NCBI GenBank assembly: GCA_041592135.1
Contig: JBFHQR010000085.1
Direction: 5' to 3' (one strand)
DNA from: Porticoccus sp041592135
GTDB taxonomy: Bacteria; Pseudomonadota; Gammaproteobacteria; Pseudomonadales; Porticoccaceae
DNA length: 10,112 nt
Position 1 is the first letter of the stretch; every line of letters starts with the position of its first letter. A model generated the notes under the pieces. It was not told the DNA's origin. It did no database searches and saw only the letters and a program-made list of their open reading frames with translations. This document shows, piece after piece, positions 1-4,870 of the stretch. Both the position numbers and the translations under genes were made by a program.

Positions 1-73
1 CTTCTTTTTCGGCTCGCTTTACCGCCTCACGACGGAATTCCTCGGTATAAGCCTGTGTTTTTTTACGTGCCAT
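1..73 (-). CDS. IS3-family transposase OrfA, N-terminal fragment
   Basis: Twenty-four codons are visible from the ATG at 73-71, reading MARKKTQAYTEEFRREAVKR and then AEKE before the window ends. The pattern of a basic start, then Y-[ST]-x-E-F-[RK]-x-[ED]-A-V, is the usual opening of OrfA of IS3/IS911-type elements. There it begins the helix-turn-helix that binds the element's ends. A GGAGG ribosome-binding site sits 8 bases before the ATG on the minus strand. In this family OrfA is normally followed by OrfB, the DDE catalytic part, made by programmed -1 frameshifting; that part is outside the window. The family call rests on this short N-terminus plus the TG-type end at 120. Confidence 0.72.
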   Translation of the reverse strand, partial: MARKKTQAYTEEFRREAVKRAEKE

Positions 74-120
74 GGTAAGCACCTCCATATAGGTCAATCT
101 AACTATACAGAGTGTCTACA
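1..120 (-). mobile_element. End of an IS3-type insertion sequence (continues off the left edge)
   Basis: Reading the minus strand, the element begins at about position 120 with TGTAGACACTCTGTATAG, a TG-starting end like the terminal inverted repeats of IS3-family elements. About 46 bases further in is the start codon of an orfA-like transposase gene. The rest of the element, the second end and the target duplication lie beyond position 1, so subgroup and intactness cannot be judged. The boundary at 120 is inferred because the host reading frame stays KdpD-like up to that base and then runs straight into a stop codon made of element sequence (118-116). The alternative, that the end lies a few bases away, cannot be excluded without the other copy of the repeat. 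Confidence 0.72.
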
Positions 121-565
121 AGTCGTGGGTACCTCGGGCTGTTAACGCCTGACTCAATACTCGCATCGCTTCCAAATACCGGTTGGACTCCCGAAGCAGG
201 ATCAGCTGGTGACGAATCCTGGAAGCCGCTGCACCGCACACCACCGCAATCACCAGGAGAAAAACCAGTATGGTAAGTTCATCCTGACAAATGTCCTGAA
301 ACGTATATCTGGGTTCTGTGAGAAAAAAGTCAAAACTTAGGAAAGACAACACCGAGGCCAATATTGCTGGTCTCGAACCCAGTTTCAGCCCCGTAAACAT
401 GACAAACAACACATAAATCAGGGCCAGATTGGCGTTTGAGACCAACCATTCCATAGGAATGGCGATGGTAGTAGCCATGATGACCGCCGTCATGGCAAAG
501 CCATAATCTTTAACGCGTCGCCCCAGAGTGCTGGGTTTGGTGTTTCCAGGTGATTTTTTTTGCAC
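116..565 (-). pseudogene. KdpD-like (DUF4118) membrane sensor kinase, interrupted by the insertion sequence
   Basis: The 149-residue frame starts at a GTG (565-563). It contains the DUF4118 membrane domain found in KdpD-type sensor histidine kinases: hydrophobic segments around residues 22-42, 46-60, 66-80 and 96-115, with the family-like stretch RPAILASVLSFLSFDFF at about residues 65-81. A membrane-exit helix and the opening of a GAF-like linker follow (LLRESNRYLEAMRVLSQAL). The frame then meets the insertion-sequence end, and its TAG stop (118-116) is element sequence. The GAF, HisKA and ATPase domains are missing, so this remnant cannot signal. Full KdpD also carries about 370 residues of KdpD and Usp domains before DUF4118; these are absent. 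An in-frame stop lies 15 codons upstream and the ribosome-binding site is weak. The gene was therefore either a short DUF4118 kinase or already damaged at its 5' end. I avoid naming it kdpD. Confidence 0.75.
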
Positions 566-843
566 TGTCAGTTCTAGTTGTGAGTGAAAAAGAACGGTCT
601 TGGCCGATTAGGGCTTGTTAACACTGTGTGACCAGATGAGATAGAGAACCCGGCACCGAAACGAAACGACGAACCCAAACCTGTGGTCCGATCAGGCGGT
701 ACACCTTGCCTTGCCGGATTCAATAACCCTCCCCCTGGAATCGCTTCCAAACCGTGGGTTCGAGACCGGCCTCCGGTACCACCTCACTATCCTCAGGCCT
801 GCCCGGCAACCCGACAGGCAAACTTCATCCCGGAAAAACCCGC
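566..843. other. Intergenic stretch without a convincing gene
   Basis: This 278-base stretch separates the disrupted kinase from the PHA-system protein gene. No complete gene is supported. It contains a tRNA-3'-end-like fragment (754-781) and an interrupted minus-strand reading frame (782-618, with an in-frame TGA at 722-720). A hairpin (797-819) lies just beyond the stop of the PHA-system gene. Such debris near an insertion sequence fits a worn accessory junction, but this is inference. Confidence 0.5.
797..819 (-). terminator. Possible terminator hairpin after the PHA-system gene
   Basis: On the minus strand, 25 bases past the stop at 844, the arms GCCTG and CAGGC enclose a further CGG/CCG pairing with a GTTG loop and one bulge. 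No run of T follows, so it is at best a weak intrinsic terminator or an mRNA 3' end stabiliser. Confidence 0.25.
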
Positions 844-1119
844 TCAGCTGACGTGCTGATCCAGGTATTTATTGACCTCCGACTCGATCATTCCCTTGAG
901 GGCGGCCATCAACAGCCCCAGTTTGACATCCACCTGCAACGTCGTTTCATCAAAGCTGACCCTGGCGTCAACACCGCTGTACTGGTAGTGGACCATATCC
1001 CCTTCCCACTGGTAATTGCCGCCAAATTTGCCCTTCAGCTTTTCACCCAGCTCTTGGGTCATACTGCGCACCTGTTCCCGGTCCATGCTGTGGTGGCGTT
1101 TGATACGAATCTGGCTCAT
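844..1119 (-). CDS. PHA system family protein (PHA_gran_rgn type)
   Basis: This is a 91-residue soluble protein. It resembles the small 'putative polyhydroxyalkanoic acid system protein' family: an N-terminal I-x-I-x-R-x-H start, a central Y-x-W-x-G-D-x-[VL] turn (YQWEGDMVHY, about residues 36-45), then a G-V-x-x-x-[VI] strand, a hydrophobic LGLLMAALKGMIES segment and a final LDQH helix. The length is typical of the family. Its members occur next to PHA genes; their biochemical role is poorly defined, with granule association or regulation suggested by name only. Start choice is firm: GGGGAGGAG sits 4 bases before the ATG on the minus strand. It lies 64 bases downstream of the PhaD-like regulator in the same direction, so the two are probably co-transcribed. 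There is no signal peptide or membrane segment. Confidence 0.78.
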   Translation of the reverse strand: MSQIRIKRHHSMDREQVRSMTQELGEKLKGKFGGNYQWEGDMVHYQYSGVDARVSFDETTLQVDVKLGLLMAALKGMIESEVNKYLDQHVS

Positions 1120-1183
1120 TTACTCCTCCCCTTCATCTTTCTTATAGGTGCCGCCTCAGCGGGCTCCCGCAAGGGCGCCGATG

Positions 1184-1828
1184 CTAGTCCTGTTTTTCCC
1201 GCTGGTAAAGGTTGAGACAGGCTTCCATGAACTGTAACTGCAAATTTCCCATGTAGGGCGCCAGCAGTGTCATGATCTGCAGAATGGCACTCTGGATAAA
1301 ATCGTGCTGGCCGAGCTTGCGATTGCGCAGGTTTTGAAACTGGAACCAGTGCGTGAACAGCAACATGATATTGTCCGTCAGGTGCTCGACCCGCGCCGCC
1401 ACCATATGCGGGTCGACAATGACCTCCTCATCCAGCAAGCCAGTCAACAGCTGCTTCACCCAGCGGGACTGCTGCTCCATCAGTCGCCGGAAACGGGACT
1501 CGATGCCGTGATACTTCTGCAACAGATCGGTGATGTTGCGGAAAAAAAACCGGTAGTTGTAAATGTGTTCAAAGATCACATAGAGGTGGAGCCAGTATTC
1601 CTCCAGACTCGATCGGGCTTCCAGCCCCTCCTGCAACAGCAGCTCCATGCCCCGCTCAAACTGCTCGTAGAGCTCGGCAACGATCTCGTCCTTGCCCTTG
1701 AAGTGGTAGTAGAGGTTGCCCGGACTGATATCCAGCTCGTTGGCGATATCCACCGCTGACAGGTTCGCCTCACCCTCCGTGTTAAAGAGCGCCAGACTCA
1801 CCACCAGAATATGTTCACGCCGTTTCAT
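1184..1828 (-). CDS. phaD: PhaD-like TetR-family transcriptional regulator
   Basis: This 214-residue DNA-binding regulator has a TetR N-terminal helix-turn-helix at about residues 24-43 (LSAVDIANELDISPGNLYYHF). The start MKRREHIL, the NTEGEANLS turn and the SPGNLYYHFKGKDEI recognition region closely recall Pseudomonas PhaD. The C-terminal half is a helical ligand-binding and dimer domain with aromatic clusters (YNYRFFFRNITDLL at about 92-105, then a motif near LLFTHWFQFQ). In Pseudomonas, PhaD activates the pha genes, including a phasin promoter, probably in response to a fatty-acid-derived ligand. Here it is divergent from a phasin gene across a 144-base spacer holding two palindromes, which supports the same job. 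The ATG at 1828 matches the family start; a GGAA site lies 8 bases before it. A repressor role at this locus is equally open. Confidence 0.82.
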   Translation of the reverse strand: MKRREHILVVSLALFNTEGEANLSAVDIANELDISPGNLYYHFKGKDEIVAELYEQFERGMELLLQEGLEARSSLEEYWLHLYVIFEHIYNYRFFFRNITDLLQKYHGIESRFRRLMEQQSRWVKQLLTGLLDEEVIVDPHMVAARVEHLTDNIMLLFTHWFQFQNLRNRKLGQHDFIQSAILQIMTLLAPYMGNLQLQFMEACLNLYQREKQD

Positions 1829-1850
1829 GAAGCCATTCCGTCAGTCGCAA

Positions 1851-1868
1851 AAAAAGTTGCATCTTTTT
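1851..1868. promoter_or_regulatory. Inverted repeat, candidate operator 1 for the PhaD-like regulator
   Basis: A perfect inverted repeat, AAAAAG-TTGCAT-CTTTTT, lies in the divergent spacer between the regulator and the phasin, starting 23 bases upstream of the regulator ATG. Two-fold symmetric sites in such spacers are typical TetR-family operators. The A/T-tract arms make chance occurrence or simple DNA bending a real alternative. Confidence 0.35.
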
Positions 1869-1870
1869 GA

Positions 1871-1886
1871 AAAAACCTCGGTTTTT
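1871..1886. promoter_or_regulatory. Inverted repeat, candidate operator 2 for the PhaD-like regulator
   Basis: AAAAACC-TC-GGTTTTT is a perfect 7+7 inverted repeat with a 2-base centre. Its centre is 19 bases from that of the repeat at 1851-1868. It overlaps the likely phasin promoter: a TTGAAA at 1867-1872 could serve as -35 and TAGTAT at 1886-1891 lies nearby, but the spacing between those two hexamers is too short for a standard sigma-70 promoter, so I do not name an exact promoter. Confidence 0.4.
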
Positions 1887-1921
1887 AGTATGCGTTTTCT
1901 AAAAATTCTCTCTACTCTGGC

Positions 1922-1951
1922 TGAAAGTTAAGAGCAAAACGCTCACTTTCA
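1922..1951 (+). promoter_or_regulatory. Stem-loop in the phasin 5' leader
   Basis: TGAAAGT (1922-1928) and GAGC (1932-1935) pair with GCTC (1941-1944) and ACTTTCA (1945-1951). This gives 11 base pairs with a three-base bulge (TAA) and an AAAAC loop. The stem ends 9 bases before the GGAG ribosome-binding site (1961-1964), which stays free. A stable leader hairpin of this kind often protects abundant mRNAs; an operator on DNA is the alternative. Confidence 0.5.
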
Positions 1952-1972
1952 ACTGCTACCGGAGATACTACT

Positions 1973-2566
1973 ATGGCAGAGATTAAGAATGCTATTGACA
2001 AGACCGAAGAGCTGGCGCGCAAGATCTGGCTGGCCGGGCTTGGCGCTTATGGACACGGACTGAACAATATCCAGGAAGGCTACGAAAAAATGAGCGACTC
2101 AACTCGTCGCTATTTTGACGACCTGGTAGAGCGCGGCACAAAAATCGAAGCCGATGCGAAAACCAAGCTGGACCAAACCGGTGACAAGCTGAAAGAGGCT
2201 GGTGAAAAGCTGAAAACCCAAAGTGACAAGCTGAAAGCCCAGGGTGAGAAGCTGAAAATTCAGGGCAAGAACCTGAAAAAAGATGCGGTAAAAGCGAATA
2301 TCAGTGCCAAGGTGGATGAAATTCGCGGCAAGGTCTCCTCCAAACTGACCATGCCGACACTGCCCACCATGCCGAGCATGCCCTCTTTCGGCAAGGAAGA
2401 GAAGCTGTCAGAACTGAGTAGCAAACTGGATGAATTGATCGGTGCGGTTTCTGCACTGGTTTCCAAGGAGGCCGCCGAGGAAAAACCGGCTCCCGCCCCC
2501 AAGAAACCCGCCCGGAAGCCCGCGGCCACTAAAACTGCCGCAAAACCGGAAACAGCGACAGAATAG
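1973..2566 (+). CDS. Phasin, PhaF/PhaI-type PHA granule-associated protein
   Basis: This 197-residue protein coats PHA storage granules. The N-terminal 60 residues match the PhaI/PhaF phasin pattern: a charged helix, then ARKIWLAGLGAYGHG (residues 16-30), a helix with YEKM, and RYFDDLVERGTKIE (46-59). Residues 69-103 form five heptads of the type x-G-[DE]-K-L-K-x, an amphipathic coiled-coil-like helix encoded by five 21-bp DNA repeats. A Met/Pro linker follows (TMPTLPTMPSMPSF, 126-139), then a leucine-rich helix (142-164) suited to oligomer formation. The tail (171-197) has PAPAPKKPARKPAATK, like a short version of the histone-H1-like DNA-binding tail of PhaF; PhaI lacks such a tail. The protein may thus tie granules to the nucleoid, which is inference from PhaF. 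GGAG lies 8 bases before the ATG. The gene stands alone, divergent from the PhaD-like regulator, and ends at a strong terminator. Confidence 0.87.
   Translation: MAEIKNAIDKTEELARKIWLAGLGAYGHGLNNIQEGYEKMSDSTRRYFDDLVERGTKIEADAKTKLDQTGDKLKEAGEKLKTQSDKLKAQGEKLKIQGKNLKKDAVKANISAKVDEIRGKVSSKLTMPTLPTMPSMPSFGKEEKLSELSSKLDELIGAVSALVSKEAAEEKPAPAPKKPARKPAATKTAAKPETATE
2177..2281 (+). repeat. Five 21-bp tandem repeats inside the phasin gene
   Basis: Five successive in-frame 21-bp units encode TGDKLKE, AGEKLKT, QSDKLKA, QGEKLKI and QGKNLKK. The core AAGCTGAAA is kept in the first four units; the fifth has diverged. The unit length equals one heptad, so gain or loss of a unit changes helix length without shifting the frame. 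Confidence 0.8.
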
Positions 2567-2579
2567 GTTTACCCCCCCC

Positions 2580-2595
2580 TTGCTCGCAAGAGCAA
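2580..2595 (+). other. Small hairpin with a GNRA-type loop after the phasin stop
   Basis: TTGCTC and GAGCAA pair around a GCAA tetraloop, 13 bases after the phasin stop codon and just past a run of eight C. No T-run follows, so it is more likely a 3' UTR stabilising element than a terminator. Confidence 0.4.
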
Positions 2596-2633
2596 CTAGT
2601 GCCACAGGCCACCTCCCATAGGCCTGATTTTAT

Positions 2634-2662
2634 AGGCTGCCCTCACAGGCAGCCTTTTTTTT
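2634..2662 (+). terminator. Intrinsic terminator of the phasin gene
   Basis: AGGCTGCC (2634-2641) pairs perfectly with GGCAGCCT (2648-2655) around a CTCACA loop and runs into eight T (2655-2662). This is a classic Rho-independent terminator 68 bases beyond the phasin stop, isolating the phasin transcript from the next gene. Confidence 0.92.
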
Positions 2663-2714
2663 CGCCCCTTGCGGCCGATCCGTCTCCGCCACCCCCCAAC
2701 TGCCAAATGCCCAC

Positions 2715-2720
2715 TATAAT
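2715..2720 (+). promoter_or_regulatory. Possible -10 element upstream of the exported hypothetical gene
   Basis: A consensus TATAAT lies 66 bases before the start codon of the gene at 2787, just after the phasin terminator, where a new promoter is expected. The region 15-18 bases further upstream is C-rich and shows no -35 match, so an activator or an extended contact would be needed. Confidence 0.4.
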
Positions 2721-2786
2721 TTATCTGTAGTACCACTGCGTTACCCCTGCGAACTGCTGGAACATTGAATGGGTGTGTAACAGAGT

Positions 2787-3272
2787 ATGAACGTGGAACT
2801 GGCACAGATTATCTGCCGCAAAGGGCCGCACTTCGTTTACGTCCTCGGCTTGGCACTGTGCCTGTGCCAACCCCATTGGCCGAAAGCCCTATCCGATGAG
2901 TTTTTGGCGCCGAGCACCCTCTATCGGGGCGACAGCCGCCAACACCCCGGCTTCAGCACGCTAAACAACCGACAACTGAGCCAGCGCGCCGAAGACATCC
3001 GCTCGCAGTCAATGAATGCCCAGCATCGCGCCCTGAATTATCAATGGTTGCAAAGCTATCAGCGGAACGAGTTTGTCGAAGGCGATAAGGCCCTGCAAAT
3101 GTTCTTGAAAAGAGGCTTGAAAGACTACTGGGATCGACAGCGCAGGGAACACTTTCACGACAACAGGCACATACCTGACCTGGACGGACGAGGCCGGATC
3201 ACCCGGGAACTCGACTACGATCTCCGCCTCAGTTCAGACGAACTGGAAATCGGCCTGTCCTACGAATTCTGA
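2787..3272 (+). CDS. Hypothetical exported protein ending in Phe
   Basis: I do not recognise this 161-residue protein. The N-terminus carries a hydrophobic stretch at residues 15-27 (HFVYVLGLALCLC) after a basic residue. A polar turn and a plausible signal-peptidase site near PKALS-DE (about 36/37) follow, suggesting export to the periplasm. The middle (60-125) is polar and probably helical, with many Arg, Gln and His (for example WDRQRREHFHDNRH). The last 22 residues alternate polar and hydrophobic residues (RELDYDLRLSS, then LEIGLSYEF) and end in Phe, like a C-terminal outer-membrane beta strand, though the protein is too short to form a normal barrel by itself. The ribosome-binding site is poor. 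No in-frame upstream start improves it. It has its own possible promoter and precedes the RDD gene by 53 bases. Coding status is supported by length and by the signal-like start. Confidence 0.62.
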   Translation: MNVELAQIICRKGPHFVYVLGLALCLCQPHWPKALSDEFLAPSTLYRGDSRQHPGFSTLNNRQLSQRAEDIRSQSMNAQHRALNYQWLQSYQRNEFVEGDKALQMFLKRGLKDYWDRQRREHFHDNRHIPDLDGRGRITRELDYDLRLSSDELEIGLSYEF

Positions 3273-3296
3273 TGGTTACAGAATTTTGCTAAACTC

Positions 3297-3317
3297 CCCG
3301 CCCACAACCACGGCGGG
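3297..3317 (+). promoter_or_regulatory. Hairpin overlapping the ribosome-binding site of the RDD gene
   Basis: CCCGCC (3297-3302) pairs with GGCGGG (3312-3317) around a nine-base loop. The downstream arm contains the GGGA-type Shine-Dalgarno region 7 bases before the TTG start at 3326. Folding would hide the ribosome-binding site. Confidence 0.4.
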
Positions 3318-3325
3318 ACTCCATT

Positions 3326-3790
3326 TTGACTTCTAAACCACAAACCCCACTGCCCCCGGCAACCCTGATCAGGCGGCTGATGGCGATGATCTACGACGGC
3401 TTTTTGTTGCTGGGCATCACCTTTGCCTACGGCGTGGTGGTCTTCCTGTTGCGCAAACTGTCCGGGGACGACACCCTGCAGCCCCCCCACGGTGGAGTGC
3501 AATTTCTCATACTCGCGGGGCTCTGTTTCTGCTGGGCATTTTTTTACGCCTGGTGCTGGCAGCGCTCCGGACAAACCCTCGGCATGAAATCCTGGCGGTT
3601 GCAGCTACAGGGGAGAGATGGCGGCACCGCGAGCTGGCAAAACTGCTGGTTGCGCTGCCTGCTGGCACCGCTGTCACTGGCCGCACTCGGCGCCGGTTAC
3701 CTGTGGTGTCTGGTGGATCGGCAGGGGGATTGCTGGCACGACAGATGGAGTCACACTCGCACCGTACTGTTGCCCAAACCATCCAAATGA
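3326..3790 (+). CDS. RDD-family inner-membrane protein
   Basis: This 154-residue membrane protein has the RDD-family signature: Arg at 16/17 and Asp at 24 in the first helix region (RRLMAMIYDGFLLLG), then the family motif GQTLGMKSWRLQ (82-93) and the C-terminal D-R-Q-G-x-x-W-H-D-R-x-S-x-T segment (131-144). Three hydrophobic segments lie at about 23-43, 59-78 and 109-131. RDD proteins are small membrane proteins whose function is mostly unknown; some are linked to ion transport, which should not be assumed here. The start is TTG. The first Arg falls at residue 16, and the first ATG (residue 19) would cut into the motif. It converges on lptG with only 8 bases between the stop codons and no terminator between them, so the transcripts probably overlap. 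Confidence 0.82.
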   Translation: MTSKPQTPLPPATLIRRLMAMIYDGFLLLGITFAYGVVVFLLRKLSGDDTLQPPHGGVQFLILAGLCFCWAFFYAWCWQRSGQTLGMKSWRLQLQGRDGGTASWQNCWLRCLLAPLSLAALGAGYLWCLVDRQGDCWHDRWSHTRTVLLPKPSK

Positions 3791-3798
3791 GCGTGCCA

Positions 3799-4860
3799 CT
3801 AGGCCGCTCGACGCAACATCCACAAACCGATCAGGGCACTGATCAATGCCGGTGTGCCCACTGCCAACAGCGGTGGAATGCCGTAAACCACACTGGCCGG
3901 ACCCAATAGGTCCTGCAGTGTGCGGAAGATCAGGCCCACCAGCACCCCGGCAAAGATGCGATAGCCCATGGTGACCTGCCGCAATGGCCCGAACACGAAT
4001 GAGATCGCAATCAACACCAGGCTGACAATCGTGAAGGGTTGCAACGCCTTGGCCCAAAACGCCAACTCATATTTTGACGAATCCTGATCCTGCTCCTGAA
4101 GGTATTCGCTGTAGTTGTAGAGACTGCCGATAGGCAGGGACTTGGGCGGGAACACGATCAGATTGAGCAGTTCGGGCGACAGCTTGGTTTCCCACTCGCG
4201 GGTCACGAATTGCGATACCTCGGTGCTCTCGTCATGAAAGTTGGTGATCACACCCCGCTCTTCCAGCCAGCTCCCACCCTGATAGGTGGCGCGCTCGGCA
4301 AAACTGGCCTGGAGCAGCCGGTGGTTCTCATCGAACCGGTAACGGGTCACCCCGAACAGGACGCCGCCCGGATAAACCGCATTAAAATGCATGAATTCTT
4401 GGCCTTCCTTGTTCCAGAACCCGCTCTCGCTGTCCTGGGCACTGGTTCCTCCGGTCAACAACATGCGCCGGCTTTCCGCGTACTGGTCGGTATAGGGAAC
4501 CAGGTATTCGCCGAGCATTGCGCCGAGCAGAATCAACCAGAGGATCGGGCGTATCACAAACCAGACGATGCGCAGCACGGAAACGCCTGCTGAACGCATT
4601 ACCACCAGTTCGGAGTTATTTGCCAAAACACCCAGGCCGATCAGGCAACCGATCAGGGAAGCCATGGGAATATTCCCGTAAATCCGCCCCGGCAGGGTAA
4701 TGGCGACATAGATCATCACCTGCAGAAAGCTGTAATCCTTCTCAATGTCACCGGTGCCATCTATCACCGCGCCAATGGCATCCAGTGACACGATCACCAA
4801 CAACACCATGGCGATGGAACCCAGCACCGAGGCGGTAACATAGCGGGAAAGCCGCTGCAT
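3799..4860 (-). CDS. lptG: LPS export ABC transporter permease LptG
   Basis: LptG, with LptF and two LptB ATPases, extracts lipopolysaccharide from the inner membrane and feeds it to the LptC-LptA bridge. The protein (353 residues from this start; E. coli LptG is 360) has the YjgP/YjgQ layout: three membrane helices to about residue 120, with the conserved SLIGCLIGLGVLANNSELVV and MRSAGVS coupling segment. A periplasmic beta-jellyroll (about 130-260) and three more helices to a short basic C-terminus follow. An open frame continues upstream to 4920, but MQRLSRYVTAS at 4860 aligns with known LptG starts (basic residue, then RY). This start puts it 10 bases after the lptF stop. A GGAGG further upstream could serve an alternative TTG start about 24 bases earlier, overlapping lptF. 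The gene follows lptF in one operon, and both are needed for the heterodimer. Confidence 0.93.
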   Translation of the reverse strand: MQRLSRYVTASVLGSIAMVLLVIVSLDAIGAVIDGTGDIEKDYSFLQVMIYVAITLPGRIYGNIPMASLIGCLIGLGVLANNSELVVMRSAGVSVLRIVWFVIRPILWLILLGAMLGEYLVPYTDQYAESRRMLLTGGTSAQDSESGFWNKEGQEFMHFNAVYPGGVLFGVTRYRFDENHRLLQASFAERATYQGGSWLEERGVITNFHDESTEVSQFVTREWETKLSPELLNLIVFPPKSLPIGSLYNYSEYLQEQDQDSSKYELAFWAKALQPFTIVSLVLIAISFVFGPLRQVTMGYRIFAGVLVGLIFRTLQDLLGPASVVYGIPPLLAVGTPALISALIGLWMLRRAA

Positions 4861-4870
4861 TGGCTGATAG

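Noticed and set aside
754..1215. Plus-strand open frame (153 codons) across the PHA-system gene
   Set aside because: It covers the PHA-system protein on the other strand, which has a strong ribosome-binding site and a recognisable family pattern.
1855..1900. A defined sigma-70 promoter for the phasin (TTGAAA with TAGTAT)
   Set aside because: The spacing between these hexamers is only 13 bases, and other pairings give a poor -10. A promoter must be here, but its exact position is not supported.
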